DNA of 10,171 bases from Actinomycetota bacterium (GTDB lineage Bacteria; Actinomycetota; Actinomycetes; S36-B12; UBA5976): assembly GCA_005789325.1 (NCBI GenBank), contig SXYE01000086.1, positions 1 through 10,171 of the forward strand, read 5' to 3'. The position numbers were made by a program, and so were the translations under genes. This document shows, in pieces, positions 1 through 6,203 of this stretch. The stretch's first letter is position 1; every line of letters starts with the position of its first letter. The notes under the pieces were generated by a model. It saw nothing but the letters and a program-made list of their open reading frames with translations, searched no databases and was not told where the DNA came from.

Positions 1-1009
1 CCAGGTTTACCCAGATGGTTCAGGAATTCGTTGGGGCTTCCCACAAATGCCTGATACACAAGGTGTATTCATGCGTAAAGATATGTTAGAAGATCCAGCA
101 GAACAAGCTGCATTCAAAGCTAAAACTGGTAAAGATCTTCCAACTACAGCTGAGGCAATGTATGAAATTGAAATCGCTGATCTAGTTGAGATCATTGATT
201 TCTTCCATCGCCCAGACAAGGAAATGTACGGAACAGCAATCATGTATTCCAAAGAATACGATTTCTTTAGCTGTGCCTACTACCCATTCGCCTATTCAAC
301 AGGCGGAAAGATTTGGGATCCTGCAACTTCAGATGTTTACGGAATTCTAAACTCTGATATCAACGCCAAAGCTATGGATGAATTTGTTGGATTGATGAAA
401 TATCAACCAGCAGATGCTGCATCATTTGGTATTGGTAGCCTTCTCGACCTTTTCAACGGAGGAAAATGTTTCTCCGCTTGGCAATGGTTAGCAGTCGGTA
501 AATTCATGGGTGGACCAGACGCTGTTGTTAAACCAGATATGGTTCTTTCAATTCCACTTCCAAAGTGGAACGGAAAACTTATCGGTGCAATGGGTGGTCA
601 ACCATGGGTAATCAACTCCTTCAATGATGACGATCACATGAGAGTGGCAGTAGACGTTCTCAAGTGGTGGTACACCAAAGAAACTCAAGACAAGTTCATC
701 AAGAACGAAGGTGGATTGCCTTGGAGTAAAGAAGGTGCTGCAAACCCTGAATACCTAGAAGTAGCACATTATGTGAAGCCATTCCTCTACATGTTAGAAG
801 AAGGCCGCTCACAAGACTTCTGGCATTTGCCAGAATATGCTGAAATGCTCGCAGTACAACAAGAAGCCTTCAACGGTGTCGCAACTGGAACAGTTAAGAC
901 ATCAAAAGAAGCTCTTGAATACGCTGCAGCAAAACAACAGCAAATTCTGTTCAATGCTGGTCGTACCCAGACACCTCCACCGGAGAATGTCGACTCTCTA
1001 ACTCTCTAA
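1..1009 (+). CDS. ABC transporter solute-binding protein (sugar/polyol type), 5' end missing
   Basis: This is the extracellular binding component of the importer encoded downstream; it would capture a sugar or polyol outside the membrane and deliver it to the two permeases. The reading frame is open from base 2, with no start or signal peptide in the window, so the N-terminal part lies upstream; 335 residues and the TAA stop at 1007-1009 are visible. An internal ATG at base 47 is not the start, because conserved-looking sequence (GIRWGFPQMPD) precedes it. The stretch VFMRKDMLEDPAEQAAFKAK resembles the hinge-proximal region of large solute-binding proteins of the glycerol/polyol transporters (a long family, near 550 residues). 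Later motifs include FNGGKCFSAWQW and an aromatic-rich C-terminal half typical of carbohydrate binding. Codon use is richer in C-ending codons than in the neighbours, suggesting strong expression. The exact ligand cannot be read from the sequence. Confidence 0.88.
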   Translation, partial: QVYPDGSGIRWGFPQMPDTQGVFMRKDMLEDPAEQAAFKAKTGKDLPTTAEAMYEIEIADLVEIIDFFHRPDKEMYGTAIMYSKEYDFFSCAYYPFAYSTGGKIWDPATSDVYGILNSDINAKAMDEFVGLMKYQPADAASFGIGSLLDLFNGGKCFSAWQWLAVGKFMGGPDAVVKPDMVLSIPLPKWNGKLIGAMGGQPWVINSFNDDDHMRVAVDVLKWWYTKETQDKFIKNEGGLPWSKEGAANPEYLEVAHYVKPFLYMLEEGRSQDFWHLPEYAEMLAVQQEAFNGVATGTVKTSKEALEYAAAKQQQILFNAGRTQTPPPENVDSLTL

Positions 1010-1028
1010 GGGTTAAGAGCAAAGATCA

Positions 1029-1066
1029 TTGTGTTGGTGTCCTGGTTAGCCAGGGCACCAACACAA
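1029..1066 (+). terminator. Strong hairpin between binding-protein and permease genes
   Basis: A 17-bp stem (1029-1045 with 1050-1066) closes a TTAG loop; the only imperfection is one U-G wobble. It begins 19 bases after the binding-protein stop. No continuous U-run follows (the next bases are CTCTTATGATT), so it is a poor full terminator. It more likely acts as a partial terminator or as a 3' block to exonucleases that stabilises the binding-protein message, as is common after the binding-protein gene of ABC operons. The stem is seen directly; its role is inferred. Confidence 0.8.
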
Positions 1067-1116
1067 CTCTTATGATTGGCGTCAAGTTAAATTCTTAGCA
1101 AGTAACCTTTAGTCAC

Positions 1117-1121
1117 AAGGG
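1117..1121 (+). promoter_or_regulatory. Ribosome binding site deciding the permease start
   Basis: AAGGG sits 6 bases before the ATG at 1128 but directly abuts the ATG at 1122. Only the second ATG has usable spacing, so the permease is started at 1128. Confidence 0.6.
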
Positions 1122-1127
1122 ATGGTA

Positions 1128-2072
1128 ATGGCCAAGAGCGTTGAGACACTTGAGAAATCCATCAAGGATGTTCCAAAGGCTAAGAAGCCAGAGTCAAAAA
1201 AGAATTGGTTTTCTTGGGGTTTATTAGCTCCAGTTTTGTTCTTCTTTATTTTAATGAGCGTTTTACCAACAATTTGGATGTTTGGTTTAGCTTTTTATGA
1301 TTACACACTTACTTCAGCAAATAAACCAAAGTTAATTGGTTTTAGAAACTTCTTTGATTTTCTAGCAAATCAGCAACTAGCAGGTTCTGTTTCAAGAACA
1401 TTTGTCTTCTTACTTTGTGCGGTGGTAATACAAACATTCTTAGGAATTCTAATTGGTGTTCTCTTCTGGAAAAACGACAAGATGCCTGGACGACGTCTTG
1501 CTTTAACTCTTTTCTTTACCCCTATGGTTGTAACACCAATTGCAACTTCATTGTTTTGGAAATTTATTCTTGATCCAACATTGGGTGTAATGAATTATTT
1601 GGTTTCAGTTTTAGGTTTTGAAAGATTTGACACTTTAACTGATCAAACTTTGGCTTTTCCAACACTTGTCTTTGTTGACACCTGGATGTGGACACCATTT
1701 ATGACCTTGATGACATTGGCTGCACTTGGTTCTGTTCCAAAAGCCGAATTAGAAGCAGCACAAGTTGATCGTTTGCCATTAACTCGTTTAATAACCACTG
1801 TAATTTGGCCACATGCAAAATTCATTTTAGGTTTGGGAATTTTGTTAAGAACAATTGATGCTTTCAAGACTATGGACTTGGCATATGTAATGACTGGTGG
1901 TGGACCAGGAGATAGAACAGAATTAATTGCAGTTTCTCTGTATCGATTTGCCTTCAAGTCATTCAAACTTGGTTATTCTTCCGCCGTTTCTGTCTTCTTG
2001 ATGTTTATTGCAATTGCTTTAACTGCGATTTATCTATACATCTTGAACGCAAGAAAGAAGGCTGAACAATAA
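1128..2072 (+). CDS. ABC transporter permease, CUT1 family (MalF/UgpA-like)
   Basis: One of two inner-membrane subunits forming the translocation path; it pairs with the permease that follows. The 314-residue product has a Lys-rich cytoplasmic N-terminus (residues 1-26), then about six hydrophobic segments (near 31-54, 92-114, 126-147, 176-200, 231-243 and 285-306). The ATPase-coupling (EAA) loop is at 209-229, reading EAAQVDRLPLTR...WPHAK; the usual glycine after the aspartate is Arg215. The MTGGGPG motif at 255-261, typical of the MalF-type subunit, is intact. The start at 1128 is preferred over 1122 from ribosome-binding-site spacing. Codons are AT-rich, unlike the binding-protein gene upstream. 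It is separated by one base from the next permease gene. By position it corresponds to GlpP of the rhizobial glycerol system, but the substrate is inferred only. Confidence 0.92.
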   Translation: MAKSVETLEKSIKDVPKAKKPESKKNWFSWGLLAPVLFFFILMSVLPTIWMFGLAFYDYTLTSANKPKLIGFRNFFDFLANQQLAGSVSRTFVFLLCAVVIQTFLGILIGVLFWKNDKMPGRRLALTLFFTPMVVTPIATSLFWKFILDPTLGVMNYLVSVLGFERFDTLTDQTLAFPTLVFVDTWMWTPFMTLMTLAALGSVPKAELEAAQVDRLPLTRLITTVIWPHAKFILGLGILLRTIDAFKTMDLAYVMTGGGPGDRTELIAVSLYRFAFKSFKLGYSSAVSVFLMFIAIALTAIYLYILNARKKAEQ

Positions 2073-2073
2073 A

Positions 2074-2928
2074 ATGGCTGAAACAATTTTCAAACCAAAA
2101 CGTAAATCTGGCCCAATAAAGTTTGCCACGATTGGTGCTTGGTCAATTGCATTGTTATTTTTTCTTCCGGTGGCTTGGATTTTCTCCACAGCATTTAAGC
2201 CAAAAGACAGCATCGTAGTTTCTCCACCAGTATTTATCTTTAGGCCAACACTTGATAACATCACTGAAGCTTTAAGTTTTGATAACACTTTTGATTACTT
2301 CACCCACTCCATTGTTTATTCATTTGGATCTGTGATTATCGCAATCTTGGTTTCTTACTTAGCTGCTTATTCATTCTCACGCTACAAACCAGCAGGAACT
2401 GACTTCTTGATGTTCCTGTTGCTTTCAACAAGATTTGTGCCAGCAGCAGCTTTCGTGGTTCCTTATTTCCAATTGTTCAATTTACTTAAATTAAAAGACA
2501 CCTACATTGGTTTAATTGCGTTTTACGCAATGTTTTCCATCCCTTTCTCAGTATGGATTCTCAAAGGATTCTTGGATGGAATTTCACAAAGATTTGATGA
2601 AACTGGTTTAGTTTATGGTGCTTCTCGTTGGCACATTATGTTCAAAGTAATCTTGCCTCAAGTTAAACCTGGTTTAGTGGCATCTTTTGTGTTCAACATT
2701 TTGTTTGTGTGGAATGAATTCTTGTTCAACTTCCAACTTGGTGGCGCCAGAACATTTGGTATTCCAGTTGGTCTGTTTACGGGATCTACCAAAGGTGGAG
2801 CAATTGACTGGGCTTATGTTGCTTCCATTGGAACACTTTATGTATTGCCACTGATAATTGTTATCTATGCTTTCCAGAAATATCTACTAGTTGGACTTAC
2901 CTTCGGAACTGTTCGAGGTGAGGTATAA
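2074..2928 (+). CDS. ABC transporter permease, CUT1 family (MalG/UgpE-like)
   Basis: Second membrane subunit of the importer. The 284-residue protein has a first membrane segment near residues 17-38, a periplasmic stretch containing the PPVFIFRPTLDN motif (51-62) that is typical of MalG/UgpE-type subunits, and further segments near 80-101, 111-132, 142-163, 200-218 and 248-268. The ATPase-coupling loop lies at 175-201; its Gly182-Ala183 and final ILPQVKPG are conserved, but the EAA triplet is ETG and the usual Asp before the glycine is Tyr181. The ATG at 2074 follows the previous stop by one base, so translation is probably coupled. The stop TAA directly abuts the next ATG. Family assignment is firm; the carried substrate is not shown by the sequence. 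Confidence 0.92.
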   Translation: MAETIFKPKRKSGPIKFATIGAWSIALLFFLPVAWIFSTAFKPKDSIVVSPPVFIFRPTLDNITEALSFDNTFDYFTHSIVYSFGSVIIAILVSYLAAYSFSRYKPAGTDFLMFLLLSTRFVPAAAFVVPYFQLFNLLKLKDTYIGLIAFYAMFSIPFSVWILKGFLDGISQRFDETGLVYGASRWHIMFKVILPQVKPGLVASFVFNILFVWNEFLFNFQLGGARTFGIPVGLFTGSTKGGAIDWAYVASIGTLYVLPLIIVIYAFQKYLLVGLTFGTVRGEV

Positions 2929-3243
2929 ATGGCTGCAACTGTAAAAGCTAATAAAGGTCCTTTTGCGGCCCGTGCGCAAAGAATAAACATTTATCTACTT
3001 ATTGTTGCGCTTTTGATGTTGGCCCAACAATTTACCTACACCGTTTATGTGTGGGGTTTTAGACTACTTTTTGTTGTTGTTACCTTGCAAGTAGCCCTTG
3101 GCAACATTAATCCTGAATGGGATGGCAAGAAAACTTTAAGAAAAACATTGGTAATTCTTTTGGTAATCGTTGTTATTTTTGCTTTCTCAATATTTGTTAC
3201 ACCATATTTAATTGAGCTCGGTAGACCTAAGAGAAGTTTTTAA
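2929..3243 (+). CDS. Small three-helix membrane protein in the transporter operon
   Basis: I do not recognise this 104-residue protein from sequence. It has a basic N-terminus (residues 1-18), then hydrophobic stretches at about 19-39, 42-58 and 72-92, with a conserved-looking polar loop (NINPEWDGKKTLRKT) between the second and third. The basic end and positive-inside rule suggest a cytoplasmic N-terminus. It starts immediately after the stop of the second permease, with a good GAGGTGAGG ribosome site 5 bases upstream, and lies before the two ATPase genes. The rhizobial glycerol transporter operon carries a similar-sized small membrane protein (GlpU, DUF2160) beside its permeases. This protein occupies an equivalent place, but I cannot show sequence similarity. 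It is probably an accessory subunit of the importer. The coding call is secure because of spacing, ribosome site and codon style. Confidence 0.8.
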   Translation: MAATVKANKGPFAARAQRINIYLLIVALLMLAQQFTYTVYVWGFRLLFVVVTLQVALGNINPEWDGKKTLRKTLVILLVIVVIFAFSIFVTPYLIELGRPKRSF

Positions 3244-3260
3244 ACAGGAGAATATTAAAA

Positions 3261-4340
3261 ATGGCCGATTTAGCACTTAAAGTCACAGGACTGTCAAAGT
3301 CCTATGGCAATAAAGTTGTTTTAGATAACCTTTCTTTCACAGCTGCCATGAATGATTTTTCTGTTATTTGTGGAAAGCCAGGAAATGGTAAATCAGTTTT
3401 AGTTAGAACAATCATGGGCTTAGAACCAGTTGATGCTGGACAAATTATTGTTCGAGGTCAAGATGTTGCTAAGGCATCTGCTGGTGAAAGAAATATTGGT
3501 TATGTGCCACAAAGCTTTGCTCTATATCCACATTATTCAGTTCAAGAAAATATTGAATACCCTCTAGTTTTAGCTAAGGCAACAGATGCAACAAAGAAAG
3601 AAGCAGTAGAAAGAGTTGCTGATTTATTAAGAATTAAAGACTTACTAGGGAAAAAACCTGAACAATTATCTGGTGGACAAAAACAGCGAGTGGCTATTGC
3701 TCGAGGTTTAGCAAAAGCAACAGATGTTTATGTTTTGGATGATCCATTGGTGGGCTTGGACTTTAAACTTCGCGAAAGATTAATTGATGATTTAAGAAAA
3801 ACCCAAGAAGAACTAAAAGTTTCATTTGTTTACATGACTTCTGATCCATTAGAAGCTTTATCTCTAGCAAGAACTGTCATGATTTTGGCGCAAGGAAAAA
3901 TTGTGCAACAAGACTCACTTGATGTTGTTTATGACACCCCTAATTCAGTTGCAAGTATGAATTCACTAGGTTTTCCAGAAGCAAATATTTTTCCAGGTGA
4001 ATTATCAGGAACAACTTTCACGTCAATTTTAGGAAGCACCAAAGTCAAAATGGATTCAGCTTCTTCAAATGTAGTTGCCGGTATTCGACCAGAAGGTTTC
4101 GTTATCGGATCAGGATCAACCAGTGCCAAGGTTGGTTTAATGGAAAATCTTGGTTCTGAATTTGCTGTTTATTTTGAAGTTAAAGATCAGAATTTTGTGA
4201 CTGTTATATCACGAACTGATAATGATTCTTTAGCGAAATTGAAATCAAAGACAGTTTCAGTTTCCTATAAACCAGAAGCTCTCGTTTTGTTTGATGCCAC
4301 TTCAGGTATGCGCGTAGGTCAAGGAGTTTCAGATGTATGA
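3261..4340 (+). CDS. ABC transporter ATPase with degenerate catalytic residues (GlpS-like/UgpC superfamily)
   Basis: Cytoplasmic ATP-binding subunit of the importer, 359 residues: nucleotide-binding domain at about 1-235 and a TOBE/OB-type regulatory domain after it. Walker A is GKPGNGKS (38-45), the Q-loop glutamine is Gln84, and the signature LSGGQKQR (136-143) is perfect. The Walker B run VYVLD (156-160) is followed by Asp161 where the catalytic glutamate is expected, and the switch histidine is Ser194 (in YMTSDPLEAL). The LDFKLRERL stretch and the lost histidine resemble, from memory, one of the two ATPases of the rhizobial glycerol transporter. It therefore likely contributes its signature to a working site formed with the partner ATPase, while its own Walker site binds but hardly hydrolyses ATP. 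AGGAG lies 10 bases before the ATG. The 3' end overlaps the next gene by 8 bases. Confidence 0.92.
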   Translation: MADLALKVTGLSKSYGNKVVLDNLSFTAAMNDFSVICGKPGNGKSVLVRTIMGLEPVDAGQIIVRGQDVAKASAGERNIGYVPQSFALYPHYSVQENIEYPLVLAKATDATKKEAVERVADLLRIKDLLGKKPEQLSGGQKQRVAIARGLAKATDVYVLDDPLVGLDFKLRERLIDDLRKTQEELKVSFVYMTSDPLEALSLARTVMILAQGKIVQQDSLDVVYDTPNSVASMNSLGFPEANIFPGELSGTTFTSILGSTKVKMDSASSNVVAGIRPEGFVIGSGSTSAKVGLMENLGSEFAVYFEVKDQNFVTVISRTDNDSLAKLKSKTVSVSYKPEALVLFDATSGMRVGQGVSDV

Positions 4341-5397
4341 CATTAGACTAGAAAATGTCACGAAAAAATTTGGTGACTTTACAGCGGTAGACGATATTAC
4401 TTTTACGATTCCTAAATCTTCAGTAACCGTTTTACTTGGACCTTCAGGTTGTGGAAAAACAACATTGATGAGAATGGTTGCTGGATTAGAAACTCCTACC
4501 TCAGGAAAAGTATTCTTTGGCGAACACGAAGTAACAAATGTTCCTACTAAAAGAAGAAACATTGGAATGGTTTTCCAATACCCAGTAATTTATCGTGGCA
4601 CAAGTGTGAGAAAAAACCTTGAATTGCCTTTATTGTCTGAAAAACTAAGCAAAGCTGAATTAGATAAAAGAATTGATGAAGTTGCAGAGATTTTAGACTT
4701 AACCAGTGTTTTGAAGCGTCAAGTTGAAGAATTAGATAACGGAACACGTCAAAAAATTGCAGTAGGTCGCGAAGTAGCACGTCAACCAAGAATCATTTTG
4801 TTTGATGAACCAATTACCAACATTGATTTAACTTCCAAGTTGGAACTTAAGAGAAGTATGAAAGAACTATTTGGTCGTTTGCAACAAACAATTGTATATG
4901 TAACACATGATCAAACCGAAGCAATGACTTTGGCAGATCAAATTGCCTTGATGCAAGATGGTGTTATCACTCAGTCTGATTCACCTAAGGAAATTTATGA
5001 GAAACCAAACAGTCAGTTTGCTGGTTGGTTCTTAGGAAATCCTGGCATGAACTTTGTGCCACCAGAATTTATTAAAGTTTCAGGTTCAAAAATTACTTCA
5101 CCACTTTTCACTCAAACAATTGATTTGGGATCAAAGGCATCAAGTGTTGACACATTTGGTGTAAGAGCTGAAGGAATTAGTGTTACTTCTTCTCAAGCAA
5201 AAGATGGTGTGCAAGCAAGAGTTACCCGTAAATCAATTGGTGCTGGTGGCCAGTACCTACTTGACTTGGCAGTGGGCAGTCTTCTAATCAAGGCTCGCGT
5301 TTCTCACAGCATTGGTCGAGATGCCAAGGATTCTGTGTGGACAAATATTGCCTCAGAAAACATTACTTTCTTTGACAAAGCTGGAAAAGCGCTTTAG
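4333..5397 (+). CDS. ABC transporter ATPase with degenerate signature motif (GlpT-like/UgpC superfamily)
   Basis: Second ATP-binding subunit, 354 residues, with nucleotide-binding domain at about 1-235 and a C-terminal TOBE-type region. Walker A GPSGCGKT (36-43), Gln82, Walker B IILFDE (154-159, catalytic Glu159) and switch His192 (VTHDQTEAM) are all intact. The ABC signature is not: where LSGGQ is expected it reads LDNGT (134-138), followed by RQKIAVGRE. This is the mirror image of the defects in the upstream ATPase, so the pair should assemble as an obligate heterodimer. The RQKIAVGR pattern resembles the KQKISLGR found, as I recall, in one ATPase of proteobacterial glycerol-type transporters. 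AAGGAG lies 6 bases before the ATG, inside the upstream gene, and the 8-base overlap implies translational coupling and matched stoichiometry. This is the last transporter gene in the cluster. Confidence 0.92.
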   Translation: MYDIRLENVTKKFGDFTAVDDITFTIPKSSVTVLLGPSGCGKTTLMRMVAGLETPTSGKVFFGEHEVTNVPTKRRNIGMVFQYPVIYRGTSVRKNLELPLLSEKLSKAELDKRIDEVAEILDLTSVLKRQVEELDNGTRQKIAVGREVARQPRIILFDEPITNIDLTSKLELKRSMKELFGRLQQTIVYVTHDQTEAMTLADQIALMQDGVITQSDSPKEIYEKPNSQFAGWFLGNPGMNFVPPEFIKVSGSKITSPLFTQTIDLGSKASSVDTFGVRAEGISVTSSQAKDGVQARVTRKSIGAGGQYLLDLAVGSLLIKARVSHSIGRDAKDSVWTNIASENITFFDKAGKAL

Positions 5398-5428
5398 TTC
5401 CACCTTATTTTAAAGTGAATTAAACCGA

Positions 5429-5441
5429 TAGGCTACTGAAT
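5429..5441 (+). promoter_or_regulatory. Possible -10 element for a leaderless isomerase transcript
   Basis: TAGGCT at 5429-5434 fits the actinobacterial TANNNT -10 pattern and ends 7 bases before the ATG, which would put transcription initiation at or next to the start codon. No Shine-Dalgarno sequence lies before this ATG, in line with a leaderless message. There is no convincing -35. Alternatively the gene is simply read through from the transporter operon 44 bases upstream. Confidence 0.35.
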
Positions 5442-6203
5442 ATGTTTTATTTTGGTACAAACACGAAACAACAACTAAATCAAGAACTTCATGAAGAAGT
5501 CGTGGAAATCGCATCACTTTTAGCTAAATCCAATAAAGATGCCCAATTATTTGTTTTACCAACCATGCCCCTAATAGTTCCTTTAAAGAAAATGTCCTTT
5601 GGAACCGGTCTTTGGGTAGGTCCCCAACAAATTTCTGCAAGTAATGAAAACACTACTGGTGAAATCTCAGCTAGTTTAATAAAAGAGATAGATGCAGATC
5701 TTGTGATGGTAGGACATGCTGAAAGAAGAGCTCTTGGAGAAAATGAAAAAGAATTAGCTGACCAAATAAAGAATTGTCAGGAAAATGATTTAAAAATTAT
5801 TTATTGCATGGGGGAGAAAGAAAAAGACGTTTCCAAAAAGAATAGAAAAGAAGTCTTTTTAAAGCAATTAAAAGTTCTAAAAGATCTACAAGTCTCTTGG
5901 GCATTAATTGGGTATGAACCAGTTTGGTCAATTGGAGTTAATGGCACTCCTGCAAGTAGTTCTTACATTGAAGAATCTTTTCAAATAATTAAAGAAGTTT
6001 TAAAGGAATTAGGATTAGATACCAAGAATCACCCACTTTGTTATGGTGGTTCAGTAAATGTTGAAAATGCTAAAGAAATAGCTTCATTAGATTTATGTGA
6101 TGGGATATTTGTGGGCCGAAGTGCCTGGTCTAAAGATGGATTTCGAAATGTTTTTGAGAAATCTTTTGCAGGATATAAATCTAAACAAGATTCAAATCAC
6201 TAA
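5442..6203 (+). CDS. Triosephosphate isomerase-like enzyme (possible tetrulose-phosphate isomerase)
   Basis: Cytoplasmic TIM-barrel isomerase, 253 residues, the usual length. It interconverts an aldose and a ketose phosphate: dihydroxyacetone phosphate/glyceraldehyde 3-phosphate if a true TIM. Catalytic residues are present: Asn7 and Lys9 (FGTNTK), His92 in GHAERR, and Glu159 in YEPVW; the phosphate loops SIGVNG (near 163) and YGGSV (201-205) are intact. Two places differ from housekeeping TIM: FGTNTK instead of the GNWKMN type, and GIFVGRSAW (221-229) instead of the usual VGGASL. These are features I associate with the TIM-like erythrulose/tetrulose phosphate isomerases (EryH/LerI/DerI group) of polyol catabolism. 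It is Lys/Glu-rich and fairly diverged. It lies 44 bases after the transporter, suggesting a role in using the imported compound, and overlaps the next gene by one base (TAATG). Plain TIM remains possible. Confidence 0.85.
   Translation: MFYFGTNTKQQLNQELHEEVVEIASLLAKSNKDAQLFVLPTMPLIVPLKKMSFGTGLWVGPQQISASNENTTGEISASLIKEIDADLVMVGHAERRALGENEKELADQIKNCQENDLKIIYCMGEKEKDVSKKNRKEVFLKQLKVLKDLQVSWALIGYEPVWSIGVNGTPASSSYIEESFQIIKEVLKELGLDTKNHPLCYGGSVNVENAKEIASLDLCDGIFVGRSAWSKDGFRNVFEKSFAGYKSKQDSNH

Noticed and set aside
47..49. ATG at 47 as the start of the binding-protein gene
   Set aside because: The frame is open to the window edge with family-like sequence before it, and no signal peptide follows this ATG.
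1122..1127. ATG at 1122 as the permease start
   Set aside because: The AAGGG ribosome site directly abuts it; the ATG at 1128 has proper spacing.
1643..1966. Minus-strand open frame of 107 codons inside the first permease gene
   Set aside because: It is the complement of conserved permease codons, including the EAA loop and MTGGGPG region, and has no family resemblance.
5398..5441. Intrinsic terminator after the second ATPase gene
   Set aside because: The gap has a short TTATTTT run but no stem before it, so read-through into the isomerase gene is possible.
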